Shown here one piece after another: positions 1-8,068 of a DNA stretch of 64,000 bases. The translations under genes and the position numbers were made by a program. Under the pieces are notes generated by a model, which did not search any database, had not been told where the DNA came from, and saw only the letters and a program-made list of their open reading frames with translations. Position 1 is the first letter of the stretch, and every line of letters begins with the position of its first letter. Where the stretch lies: NCBI RefSeq assembly GCF_009733865.1, contig NZ_WOFB01000011.1, positions 1 to 64,000 on the forward strand. Direction: 5' to 3'. The DNA comes from Oceanobacillus salinisoli (lineage in GTDB: Bacteria > Bacillota > Bacilli > Bacillales > Amphibacillaceae).

Positions 1-4
1 ATGG

Positions 5-208
5 ATTCTCCAGTTCATTCGGGCAACTAGAACCTTTCTACGCGACCTTTTCATTGATTCCTAAACTCTTTCGGGCATCTAGAACCTTTCTACGTTCCCC
101 CTCGAACGATTCTTAAGTTCATCCGGGCACCTAGATTCCTTCCACGTGACCTCTTGAATAATTCCTGAACCTATTCGAGTACGTTGAACCTGTCCGAGAC
201 CACTTGAA
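5..208. repeat. Degenerate 52-bp tandem repeat, about four units
   Basis: Four successive units begin with ATTC at positions 5, 57, 109 and 161, an exact 52-base period. Each unit carries a variant of CGGGCAnCTAGAACCTT followed by CTACGTGACC and CTTGAA. Units diverge by perhaps 20-40 percent, and the fourth is the most divergent. No reading frame stays open across it. It ends at the serA terminator. I do not recognise the family. Confidence 0.7.
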
Positions 209-238
209 AAAGCACCTTTTTAAAAAAGGTGCTTTTTC
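206..238 (-). terminator. Intrinsic terminator downstream of serA
   Basis: A perfect inverted repeat, GAAAAAGCACCTTTT with its complement AAAAGGTGCTTTTTC, has U-runs on both sides. It lies about 30 bases past the serA stop and could also stop transcription coming from the left. Confidence 0.85.
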
Positions 239-266
239 ATCAGTATCGAACAATTTTTACCTCTTA

Positions 267-1466
267 TTATATAACACGTACTGTAACGATTCCTTCTATA
301 TTTTTGATATCCTCCACTAATTCAGGAATAATATCTCCATTCACTTTATCATCAATATCAATCATCGTGTATGCATAATCATTTCTGCTTCTGTTCACCA
401 TGTCAGCTATGTTTAAATGATAATTGGATATAGCAGACGTAATTTGCCCAACCATATTTGGAACATTTTGGTGAAATGCTGCAACACGGCGTTTACCTGT
501 ATAAGGAAGAGATGCATTTGGGAAATTGACTGAGTTTTTGATGTTTCCTGTTTCCAGAAACTCTTTTACTTGTCGAGCTGCCATAATGGCACAGTTCTCC
601 TCCGATTCCTTTGTTGAAGCACCAAGATGTGGGACAGAAATCGCATTTTCCATCTTCAATACATTTTCATTCGGGAAATCTGTAATATATTTCCCTACTT
701 TCCCACTTTCCAGCGCAACAGCCATATCTGTTTCATTGACCAGCTCACCACGAGAGAAGTTTAAAATATGAACTCCTTTTTTCATCACCTTAAAGGCTTG
801 TTCATTAAACATCCCTCTGGTATCATTTGTCAATGGCACATGAACCGTAATATAATCCGAGTTTTCGAATACTTCTTCCATGGACATAGCGCGTTGTACA
901 TTTCGGGATAGATTCCATGCTGTATTTACGGAAATAAACGGATCAAATCCAATAACATCCATATCTAAATTCAGTACATCGTTTGCTACTAATGACCCAA
1001 CTGCTCCCAAACCGATGACACCTAACGTTTTTCCCTTAATTTCTTTACCAACAAATTGCTTCTTCCCTGCTTCCACCAGCTTCGGAATTTGTTCTCCTTC
1101 ATTCTCTAATGATTTTACCCATTTCACTCCGTCAAATAAGTTTCGAGAGGATGCCATTAGAGAAGTAATCACTAGCTCCTTCACTGCATTCGCATTCGCA
1201 CCAGGTGTATTAAACACCGCAATCCCTTGTTCCGTGCACTTATCTACTGGAATATTATTAACACCTGCTCCTGCTCGGGCAATCGCTTTTAATGGATTGT
1301 CAAACTCCATTCCATGCATGTTATAGCTGCGGGCTAAAATAGCATCCGGGCTTTCACTATCATTATCTATCTTGTAATTTTCTTCATCGAAAACTTGTAG
1401 ACCACTATCTGCTATCTGATTTAACGTTTTGATAGTCTTTACTTTATTTGATGTTATGGTACTCAT
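267..1466 (-). CDS. serA: D-3-phosphoglycerate dehydrogenase
   Basis: Oxidises 3-phosphoglycerate to 3-phosphohydroxypyruvate with NAD, the first step of serine synthesis, in the cytoplasm. The 399 residues fit the short SerA type without the intervening domain of longer enzymes. The NAD-binding glycine motif GLGAVG lies at about 152-157. The catalytic Arg (about 239, in FSRGELVN), the Glu around 267 and the His at about 280 (VPHLGAST) are all present, and the C-terminal stretch 325-399 looks like an ACT regulatory domain. It follows serC by 14 bases in the same direction, so the two form an operon under the riboswitch further upstream. Confidence is high; related D-isomer 2-hydroxyacid dehydrogenases are the only alternative. 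Confidence 0.95.
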   Translation of the reverse strand: MSTITSNKVKTIKTLNQIADSGLQVFDEENYKIDNDSESPDAILARSYNMHGMEFDNPLKAIARAGAGVNNIPVDKCTEQGIAVFNTPGANANAVKELVITSLMASSRNLFDGVKWVKSLENEGEQIPKLVEAGKKQFVGKEIKGKTLGVIGLGAVGSLVANDVLNLDMDVIGFDPFISVNTAWNLSRNVQRAMSMEEVFENSDYITVHVPLTNDTRGMFNEQAFKVMKKGVHILNFSRGELVNETDMAVALESGKVGKYITDFPNENVLKMENAISVPHLGASTKESEENCAIMAARQVKEFLETGNIKNSVNFPNASLPYTGKRRVAAFHQNVPNMVGQITSAISNYHLNIADMVNRSRNDYAYTMIDIDDKVNGDIIPELVEDIKNIEGIVTVRVI

Positions 1467-1480
1467 GGTTTCCCCTCACT

Positions 1481-2563
1481 TTATTTATAATTTTTTTCAA
1501 AATCCTTCATACATTCAACTAGTGATTGAACTCCCTCAACAGGCATCGCATTATAAATACTTGCTCGCATGCCCCCGACTGAACGGTGGCCCTTTAATGT
1601 TTCCAATCCCGCTACTTTGGCTTTCTCTAAAAATGAAGCATCCAGTTCAGCAGATGGACTAATAAAAGGAATGTTCATCATAGAACGAGATTCTTTTTCA
1701 ACTGGGGAAGTAAACATCTTTGATTCATCAATAAATTGATATAAGATATTTGCCTTTTCCCGGTTTATTTTTCCGATTTCCTTCAAGCCGCCAAGACCTT
1801 TTAACCATTCAAAAACTAACTTTGCCATATAGATAGAAAACGTTGGTGGGGTATTATATAAAGAACCACTCTCACTATGTGTTTGATAGTTAAGCATGGT
1901 TGGACAACTATCTGATGCTTTTCCTATTAAATCTTCACGTATAATAACAACGGTCAATCCAGCTGGACCAATATTTTTCTGTGCACCTGCATAAATTAAG
2001 CCGAATTTAGAGACATCCACTTCCTCTGACAAAATATTGGAGGACATATCAGCTACTAAAGGTACATCGCCTGTATCCGGAATCTCATGAAATGTAGTTC
2101 CTTCAATCGTATTATTCGTTGTGATATGCACATAATCTGCCTCTGGATCAATCATACTTTGATCAACAGAAGGAATGTAACTAAAATTCTTATCTTCGGA
2201 TGAGGCAATAACGCGAATGCTTCCAAATTTATTCGCTTCCTTAATCGCCTTTTTAGACCATGAACCTGTATGAATATAATATGCCTTTCCGTTCTCACCA
2301 AACAAATTCATTGGTACTGATGCAAATTGCTGTGATGCTCCTCCTTGAAGGAATAGAACTTTGTAGTTTTCCGGTATACGCATTAATTCTCTTAAAAGCT
2401 GTTCTGCTTCTGTAATAATTTCTGTAAAGAGTCCTGATCGATGACTCAATTCCATGACAGACATACCAGAGTTTGCATAATTAACCAGTTCTTTTTGTGC
2501 CTTTTCCAATACCGGCAACGGAAGCATAGAGGGACCTGCCGAAAAATTGTAGACTCTGTTCAT
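1481..2563 (-). CDS. serC: Phosphoserine aminotransferase
   Basis: PLP-dependent transaminase that converts 3-phosphohydroxypyruvate and glutamate to phosphoserine. The protein is about 360 residues, the normal size, and opens with the family-typical [15 protein letters not shown]. The Schiff-base lysine lies in [11 protein letters not shown] at about residue 196. The start is uncertain: the reading frame runs GTG-AAT-GTG-AAT-ATG after an AAGGG ribosome site. I chose the ATG because it matches the family N-terminus; the GTG two codons earlier has better spacing (7 bases). It is the first gene of the serC-serA operon and lies about 170 bases downstream of a ZTP-type riboswitch. The phosphoserine phosphatase that would finish the pathway is not in the window. 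Confidence 0.95.
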   Translation of the reverse strand: MNRVYNFSAGPSMLPLPVLEKAQKELVNYANSGMSVMELSHRSGLFTEIITEAEQLLRELMRIPENYKVLFLQGGASQQFASVPMNLFGENGKAYYIHTGSWSKKAIKEANKFGSIRVIASSEDKNFSYIPSVDQSMIDPEADYVHITTNNTIEGTTFHEIPDTGDVPLVADMSSNILSEEVDVSKFGLIYAGAQKNIGPAGLTVVIIREDLIGKASDSCPTMLNYQTHSESGSLYNTPPTFSIYMAKLVFEWLKGLGGLKEIGKINREKANILYQFIDESKMFTSPVEKESRSMMNIPFISPSAELDASFLEKAKVAGLETLKGHRSVGGMRASIYNAMPVEGVQSLVECMKDFEKNYK

Positions 2564-2703
2564 ATTCACATTCACACCCTTATCTTTTTCTTAGATTTAA
2601 TCTATTAAAATAAAAACATAGTAATCAAAGGTATTAATATTATTAATAATCCAAAATCTCTTACTAGAATGACATTTATTGATTATCTCATGTTAATAAG
2701 CAT

Positions 2704-2736
2704 AAAGAGGTAAGGGATTTGAACCCCTTACCTCTG
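2704..2736 (-). terminator. Hairpin after the riboswitch, likely expression platform
   Basis: Read on the minus strand, AGAGGTAAGGG pairs with CCCTTACCTCT across a loop, directly after the conserved 3' end of the aptamer, and is followed by a short U-rich tract (CTCTTTATG). The U-tract is weak for a terminator, so control could be partly by another mechanism. The position directly after the aptamer is what a transcription-attenuating platform needs. Confidence 0.6.
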
Positions 2737-2806
2737 CCCAGGCGAACGGCTATTCGATACTATGTGCTCCCTCACGGTTATCCGTGTTCGCCAGTTACAC
2801 ATAGCC
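2734..2806 (-). promoter_or_regulatory. ZTP (pfl) riboswitch aptamer upstream of serC-serA
   Basis: On the minus strand the element holds the two signature blocks of the pfl/ZTP class: ACTGGCGAACACGG near its 5' end and GCCGTTCGCCTGGGCA at its 3' end. They are joined by GGGAG and a closing helix (CTATGTG pairing with CACATAG). A small ACGG-ATA-CCGT hairpin lies inside. The class senses ZTP/ZMP, which build up when 10-formyl-THF is short, and it often controls one-carbon and purine genes. Control of serine synthesis makes sense because serine supplies one-carbon units through GlyA. The assignment rests on motif recall; a covariance search with Rfam RF01750 would settle it. Confidence 0.8.
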
Positions 2807-2823
2807 TTTTTTAATTATTACTT

Positions 2824-2852
2824 ATCTTAACAAATCTACAAAAAGCAATCAA
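2824..2852 (-). promoter_or_regulatory. Promoter of the riboswitch-serC-serA unit
   Basis: A SigA-like -35 TTGATT (2847-2852, read on the minus strand) and -10 TAAGAT (2824-2829) are separated by 17 bases. Transcription would start about 10 bases before the aptamer, as expected for a riboswitch leader. Confidence 0.6.
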
Positions 2853-2968
2853 CCTATTCTTTTATGATTACGAAAAAATTTAACACATTTTTAATAACCT
2901 TTCACTGATTCTGTAACTGTTTTTTTAGAAGCCTTTTATATAAAAACCGCTCCTAGCATTCCTGGTTA

Positions 2969-5038
2969 TTAGCTATAATCGTAATCTTTCTTCCTTAATA
3001 TTTCTTTCGGAACGTCCAAGCCTCTGGATCCTCTTATATCGACTTCCATTTCTTCTCTTGGATAATAAATGATAAAGCTCTCCGGTTTAACGGCTGATAA
3101 TTGTTTTGGCAACTCTTCCAGTTGAGGATGCCAGGCAACCGTCCCTTTTCTCGCACTTAATATGATAACAAGATCATCATCCTTCAATTCATTTTGATAT
3201 TCTTCCCTTAAATCAGACCATCCGCTAACATGTTCTACTTCGGTTGGAGGATTTGGTTTTACTTCCTTCATATGTCTTTCATAAATATCAACCGAACCTT
3301 TAATAACATACACAAATAAAGATGCATTTAGTTTACTTGTCAGCATTTTGATTCTTCCAAGCGCTTCATAAAATCCTGGTTTATGATCCGCTCCAAAAGG
3401 AATAATCAAAACAATTCGATTGGTTGTGTTTAATGGGTGACCAAGCTTTGTAACTAGAACGGTCTGACCCGTTTGATCAATAAGACGATCAAGCACACTC
3501 CCAAATAATTTATTTGATGTCCTTTCTGCATTCCAGCCTATTACTACTGTGTTAATTCTCTCCTCAGCAATTGCCCGAATAATTCCGTCTGAAACGTTAT
3601 TATCCACTTTTGTAACTAATCTGACCGGAACCTCTGCACTTGCTGCATGTTCTAAGGAATGACTTAACATTTTCTCTGCGTTCGCGACTTCTGCTTCCAC
3701 TGACTTCATATCCTTTAACACAACCTTTAACGGATATAACGGCTGATCATCTGTATTCGGCTGCTTAATTAAAAAAGACAAGTCCATAAGTGCTTCGGCT
3801 GTTTCAGGATTGGATAAAGGAATAAGAATACGCTCTGGTACCCGATTCTGATCAGGTGCCTTTGTTTCCTCTTTTAGTGCTATTTCCCTACTGTACTTTT
3901 CAACTAAATATGGCCCCATAAAGCATGTAATTAAAATCATAATAATTACTGCGTTGACAGTGGATTGATCTAACAGACCAACTTCAAAACCAACAAGTGT
4001 CGATGCAAGTGTTGCAGCAGCCTGTGGAATGGTTAATCCAAAAATGACATTTTTTTCATTAGAGGAATATCCGTAAACCTTACTCGTAATAAGAGAAGCT
4101 AACCATTTTCCAATAAATACAGCAAATAATATGGCAAGTGTTACAATCCAAGCTTTAGGATTCGTAAATAACACCTTCAAGTCCATTAACATACCTACAG
4201 ATAGCAGGAAAAATGGAATAAACAGCGCATTTCCGATAAAACGAATTCGATTCATCAATGTTCCATGATCGAGTACGTAACGATTCAATGCTAATCCCGC
4301 TAAGAATGCACCAATTATTGGTTGCATGTTGATGACAACTGCTATACATGCTGCAGTAAAGAGGATAACCATGACAAATGTGAAATTAGCAATTCCCTCA
4401 TTTAAGGAATTACGAAAATACCACTTTGAAATAATGGGTGTTCCCCAAAGCACAATAAACACAAAGATGGTTAAGGAGACAACCATTTCACTCCAAAACG
4501 CAAAGGATAACTGCCCCTCTGCCGCTCCAGTTATCACAGCCAGTATCAATAATGCAAGGGTATCCGTTAATAACGTCCCACCAACTGCTGTTGTTACGGC
4601 CTTTTTCTTTGCAACACCCAGTCGGCTCGCAATCGGATATGCCAATAGCGTATGGGAGCCAACAATAGAACCAATTAATATGGAAGCCATTAAATTATAA
4701 CCAAGCAGCAAACTAACCACGGTCCCTAAGATAAGTGGAATATTAAATGATAGCAGCCCAAATATAATACTGCGGTTACGATATTTCTTAAAACCATCTA
4801 TATCTAATTCAAGTCCGGCAATAAATATAATAAATAGGAGCCCTACCGTACCTAATAATACTATGGTTTGGTCTCTAGCCAACAGATTTAATCCATTGGG
4901 GCCAACTATAACTCCAGCTAATATGGGTCCTATAATTCCTGGAATTCGGAGTTTGTTCATAATAATAGGCGATAGGAAAAAGATAACCATAGCTATGGCA
5001 AAAATAATGACCGGCTCTTCAAGTGGAAATTGGAACAT
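2969..5038 (-). CDS. CPA2-family cation:proton antiporter with C-terminal UspA-like domain
   Basis: Integral membrane exchanger of the KefB/NapA (CPA2) group that swaps Na+ or K+ for protons. About 12 hydrophobic helices fill residues 1-385, with the typical GIIGPILAGVIVGPNGL in helix 2. The rest is a soluble domain with universal-stress-protein character (RILIPLSN near 400, VVIGWNAERTSNKLFGSVLD near 500). A strong site, TAAGGAGGG, precedes the ATG by about 6 bases. It appears to be a single-gene unit. The transported ion cannot be told from sequence; osmotic or pH homeostasis is the likely role in a halotolerant bacillus. No RCK/TrkA-N domain is visible, which sets it apart from classic KefB. 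Confidence 0.85.
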   Translation of the reverse strand: MFQFPLEEPVIIFAIAMVIFFLSPIIMNKLRIPGIIGPILAGVIVGPNGLNLLARDQTIVLLGTVGLLFIIFIAGLELDIDGFKKYRNRSIIFGLLSFNIPLILGTVVSLLLGYNLMASILIGSIVGSHTLLAYPIASRLGVAKKKAVTTAVGGTLLTDTLALLILAVITGAAEGQLSFAFWSEMVVSLTIFVFIVLWGTPIISKWYFRNSLNEGIANFTFVMVILFTAACIAVVINMQPIIGAFLAGLALNRYVLDHGTLMNRIRFIGNALFIPFFLLSVGMLMDLKVLFTNPKAWIVTLAILFAVFIGKWLASLITSKVYGYSSNEKNVIFGLTIPQAAATLASTLVGFEVGLLDQSTVNAVIIMILITCFMGPYLVEKYSREIALKEETKAPDQNRVPERILIPLSNPETAEALMDLSFLIKQPNTDDQPLYPLKVVLKDMKSVEAEVANAEKMLSHSLEHAASAEVPVRLVTKVDNNVSDGIIRAIAEERINTVVIGWNAERTSNKLFGSVLDRLIDQTGQTVLVTKLGHPLNTTNRIVLIIPFGADHKPGFYEALGRIKMLTSKLNASLFVYVIKGSVDIYERHMKEVKPNPPTEVEHVSGWSDLREEYQNELKDDDLVIILSARKGTVAWHPQLEELPKQLSAVKPESFIIYYPREEMEVDIRGSRGLDVPKEILRKKDYDYS

Positions 5039-5301
5039 AAATTCCCTCCTTAAACATCTATATTTTAATATTTCATATTATTTCTTTCTTATGTCTTAAC
5101 CATTTTCGTTTATGATAACTTAAATTAACTAATTATTTAACTAAAATCTACTTATTTTTTTATAAGGTTGTTCCCTTAGAAAAACTCTCATTTGCACGGC
5201 TTTTAGGAAAGCAACTCCCCCGAGTTACTGCATGGTTATCGAGAAGTACAAATCTAAAGTATTATTTAAAAAATAGAAAGCAGATTTTAAATATATAAGT
5301 A

Positions 5302-5560
5302 ATGATTCAATCAATTATTCAAATATGGGAAGACTATCGGAAAATGAACCCAAATACATCGAAGGATTATGAGGCATGGGCATTTGGTGATTCGATGGAA
5401 ATGCTGATGAATTTGCAAAATTAGTACTTGATGATACAAAAAGACAACAGCATTTAATTATACACTATTTGAGGAAAATGAGCCATTAGTGTATGTTGGT
5501 CTTCAATAACTTAGAGAAAATGGTGAACAGTATTTTATAATAATTAAGTCCAAATAATAA
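5302..5560 (+). pseudogene. Decayed ASCH-domain protein gene (YhfF-like)
   Basis: From the ATG at 5302 the first frame gives MIQSIIQIWEDYRKMN, then NTSKDYEAWAFGDSMEM, typical of the N-terminus of ASCH-domain proteins, and then stops. A shifted frame continues with ADEFAKLVLDDTK, and another gives FEENEPLVYVG and NGEQYFIIIKSK, in the order expected for the family. At least two frameshifts and a missing C-terminal third show it is dead. The intact relatives (about 140-150 residues) are thought to bind RNA or nucleotides. The stretch 5160-5280 just before it is open in one frame for about 43 codons but I do not recognise it. Confidence 0.65.
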
Positions 5561-5629
5561 GTTTGCTGTTTAGAAATAAAGAGGCAGACCATATAAACCT
5601 GTTGTTTTACTTCCATTCTTCCTTATCAA

Positions 5630-6493
5630 TTACTCTTTTAAATACACGGACATGTCCTCTATCAGTTTATCCATTTGTTTGGCATATTGACTATACATAT
5701 CCTTAGCTTCTTTATTTTGCGTTTGTAAGGAGAAGTTAACAAGATTGGTTTGAAGCTGCTTGATATTCGCTGCTACTAACAGCTTATCCTTAATTTGCTG
5801 ACTCTTTACGTTATCATTATATAAATCCACATACACATTACCCATTGAATCGATTTGTGCTACAAATACATCAGATATCTTTTCTGCACCTTGTTTCTGT
5901 ATTTCCCCTAACAGCCATTCTTCTGTATACCCATAGTCAGCCAATGTTTTATCTAAAAGATTTCCATCTATAATAACAATACATGGAAGATGTTCCTTTT
6001 CAACAACCATCCCCATATCTACCGGAGTTAAGGGCTGAAGCTCACTCTTCTTTAAAATTGAAATTTCCCCATTTTTCTCCATAACTGCTGACTCTATGTC
6101 GGAAAGCTTGTAAACATCCTTTTTTCTAAGAAGAACCATCATTTCATCAATGGTTAGTTTCTCCTTTCTTAAATTTTTTTCTAGAATCTTACCATCCTTT
6201 ATTAAAGTAGTAGAATTCCCCTCCATAATATTTCGAAAACGTTTTGACTTCAATTCCAATTTGGAAATTAAGATTGGTATAAATGCCCAAATGAACATTC
6301 CTAAAATAAAATTAGACATTCTGATATGTGGACTAAACGTTAATTCGGCAGCAATACTACCAATCGTAATACCTACAATATAATCAAAATATGTAACTTG
6401 AGTGATTTGCCTTTTTCCCATAAGACGCGCCAAGATGAACATTAAAATGAATGCAACTAACCCTCTTATAAAAACATATGTTAAATCATTCAC
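5630..6493 (-). CDS. YetF-family (DUF421) membrane protein with a DUF1657-like tail
   Basis: Membrane protein of the DUF421/YetF family. Three hydrophobic helices lie in residues 5-80 (ARLMGKRQITQ is the family hallmark), followed by the soluble double-domain part (NGEISILKKSELQPL around 145-155). At 287 residues it is longer than a plain YetF. The last 55 or so residues (LQTNLVNFSLQTQNKEAKDMYSQYAKQM) closely resemble the separate DUF1657 protein encoded at 7000-7203, so it looks like a fusion. Relatives of both families occur together in spore-related spoVA operons, which suggests a role in the spore inner membrane. It is divergent from the lipoprotein gene starting at 6602. Confidence 0.85.
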   Translation of the reverse strand: MNDLTYVFIRGLVAFILMFILARLMGKRQITQVTYFDYIVGITIGSIAAELTFSPHIRMSNFILGMFIWAFIPILISKLELKSKRFRNIMEGNSTTLIKDGKILEKNLRKEKLTIDEMMVLLRKKDVYKLSDIESAVMEKNGEISILKKSELQPLTPVDMGMVVEKEHLPCIVIIDGNLLDKTLADYGYTEEWLLGEIQKQGAEKISDVFVAQIDSMGNVYVDLYNDNVKSQQIKDKLLVAANIKQLQTNLVNFSLQTQNKEAKDMYSQYAKQMDKLIEDMSVYLKE

Positions 6494-6601
6494 TATTTTT
6501 ACCCCTTTTATTATTTTCCGTACTATTCACTACATTATTAGGCAAAACTTATAGTAACCATACTTTATTTTTAATTGAAATAGAAGAAGGTGTTATTAAT
6601 A

Positions 6602-6952
6602 GTGGGGAAGATTAAATTACTTTCAGCTTTGGTATTTATTTTTATCCTAACCTCTGGCTGCGATTTGGTTAAAACAGAAAAAGATGAATTATTATTTAGC
6701 TCCGTCACTCTGTTAGAAGAGCAAATTAATAAAAAAGAATGGGGTCAGGCTATATCTACAATAGATGAATTTGAAGAACTTTATAATAAGCGCAAATGGA
6801 AACTACAATTATTGGGTGAACTGGAAGATTATAAAGAAATTGAACTGGAGATTTTAGCATTAAAAGAAAGCTTGAAAGAAGAGGATGAGTATGAATCCAA
6901 AGTTAGTCTGGATCAAATTATACACCGGCTCCATTTGATTTATAATCTCTAA
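6602..6952 (+). CDS. Small lipoprotein, DUF4363-like
   Basis: A secreted lipoprotein of about 116 residues. A signal peptide (MGKIKLLSALVFIFI) ends in a lipobox-like LTSGC, so the Cys near residue 20 would be lipidated. The rest is charged and helical, with LLEEQINKKEWGQAISTIDEFEELYNKRK resembling the DUF4363 family often found next to YetF genes. I chose the GTG at 6602 because AGAAGG stands about 10 bases before it; an upstream in-frame GTG at 6590 overlaps that site. It is divergent from yetF with about 100 bases between them. Function unknown. Confidence 0.65.
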   Translation: MGKIKLLSALVFIFILTSGCDLVKTEKDELLFSSVTLLEEQINKKEWGQAISTIDEFEELYNKRKWKLQLLGELEDYKEIELEILALKESLKEEDEYESKVSLDQIIHRLHLIYNL

Positions 6953-6999
6953 AGAGCAGGCTACCCATTATAGAGTAACCATTATAGATGTAATGGGAG

Positions 7000-7203
7000 T
7001 TACTTTAAATAAGAAGGTTCATCCCGTTCAATTTCTTTCAAACGGTTTTCGAGCCCATCAATGATAGTTTGTAGTTGGCCAGCTGCATTTATATACATTT
7101 CTTTAGCTGATTCATCCTGTGTTTTTAATGAATACGATTCAAAACTTGCTTGAGCACTCTTTGCATTGGCCAGAGCTTGCTGTACTTGATTTATAACAGT
7201 CAT
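7000..7203 (-). CDS. DUF1657 domain protein
   Basis: A 67-residue soluble helical protein (MTVINQVQQALANAKSAQAS, then SYSLKTQDESAKEMY and GQLQTIIDGLENRLKEI). It is a typical full-length DUF1657 protein, a family known from sporulating Bacilli and often encoded beside spoVA genes, YetF and YhcN/YlaJ lipoproteins. The start is backed by AAGGTGGTG about 5 bases ahead of the ATG. No spoVA gene is present here, so this is only the accessory part of such a cluster. Its core matches the tail of the YetF protein next door. Biochemical function is unknown. Confidence 0.85.
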   Translation of the reverse strand: MTVINQVQQALANAKSAQASFESYSLKTQDESAKEMYINAAGQLQTIIDGLENRLKEIERDEPSYLK

Positions 7204-7348
7204 GTTTTCACCACCTTAAGAGTATTTTACCGTTCGGTGGGGAATTTTATAATCATTTATTAAAAAAGTTTCACCAATAATATACTTTGTTAACACCTTT
7301 TTAAATACACAATGAAGAACAGCGGGTGCTATTTGATTTCGTAATCCA

Positions 7349-8068
7349 CTATTTCATCTTTGCTAACTGTGTATACACATCCTTTAAATGAGTATAACCG
7401 AATTGCTTTACTTGGCGAATACTTTCCGACCAGAGTTTTGCCGTTGCTATGGCATCATGCAAAGCATGGTGTCTTTGCTGATTTATAATCCCATAGTAAT
7501 CACAGTATTCATCCAGTGTGTGAAGACCTAAGCCGGGATGAGTGACTTCGGTAAGGAAGGATGTATCAAGAATTCGATGGTGAAAAGCTGTTCGTAATGC
7601 CAGCCAGTTTGCATGTTTCATAAATTGTTTCTCATGGCTGGAGTGGTGTGCAACGAGCGCATCACTCCCAACAAACTGGTAAAATCGTTGTAAAACATCT
7701 CTTATCGGAGGAGCCACTACTAGTTGTTCTTTCGTAATACCAGTTAATTTCTCTATCTCTTCGGAAGGACCCCTATCACTGTAAATGGCAGAATAAAAGG
7801 TGTTCTCATTTAAAATATGGTCGCCTTTCATTTTCACAGCACCAATCGTTAATATTCGATCCCCTTTATAAGGATAAAATCCCGTAGTTTCTATATCAAA
7901 AACAACAACGCGCAGCTCATCAAACGGAATATGTAACACGTCCCGCTTCTTTATTTCCCGGTGTAAGTCCCTAATATATGCGAGCTGTTTCGGATCAGAT
8001 ATAGAAGCATAAGCATCGGAATGAAATCGGCCTGTCATTTGTCTGACAAATTGAAGCAACTGATGCAT
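7349..8068 (-). CDS. DnaQ-like 3'-5' exonuclease
   Basis: A DEDDh exonuclease related to the epsilon proofreading subunit. Exo I is VVFDIETTGFYPYKGDRIL, Exo II lies around VAHHSSHEKQFMKHAN, and Exo III is HALHDAIATAKLW, so all four acidic residues and the His are in place. The N-terminus MHQLLQFVRQMTG matches stand-alone family members. I chose the ATG at 8068 because it overlaps the upstream stop as TGATG, a sign of translational coupling; longer starts up to 8083 exist. The partner gene encodes a DUF294 nucleotidyltransferase, a pairing seen in many bacteria. The physiological substrate is not known. Confidence 0.85.
   Translation of the reverse strand: MHQLLQFVRQMTGRFHSDAYASISDPKQLAYIRDLHREIKKRDVLHIPFDELRVVVFDIETTGFYPYKGDRILTIGAVKMKGDHILNENTFYSAIYSDRGPSEEIEKLTGITKEQLVVAPPIRDVLQRFYQFVGSDALVAHHSSHEKQFMKHANWLALRTAFHHRILDTSFLTEVTHPGLGLHTLDEYCDYYGIINQQRHHALHDAIATAKLWSESIRQVKQFGYTHLKDVYTQLAKMK

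Noticed and set aside
5-208. CRISPR array suggested by regular repeats
   Set aside because: The 52-bp units are contiguous and all parts of them are similar; there are no unique spacers and no cas genes.
880-1326. 148-codon plus-strand reading frame
   Set aside because: Antisense to serA in codon-shadow position, without ribosome binding site.
2704-2736. tRNA-like GGTTCAAATCC with paired arms on the minus strand
   Set aside because: It mimics a T-arm, but there is no D-arm, anticodon arm or acceptor stem. It is the hairpin following the ZTP aptamer.
5630-7203. Complete spoVA-type operon
   Set aside because: Only the accessory families (YetF, DUF1657, lipoprotein) are present; no SpoVAC, SpoVAD or SpoVAE gene is found in the window.
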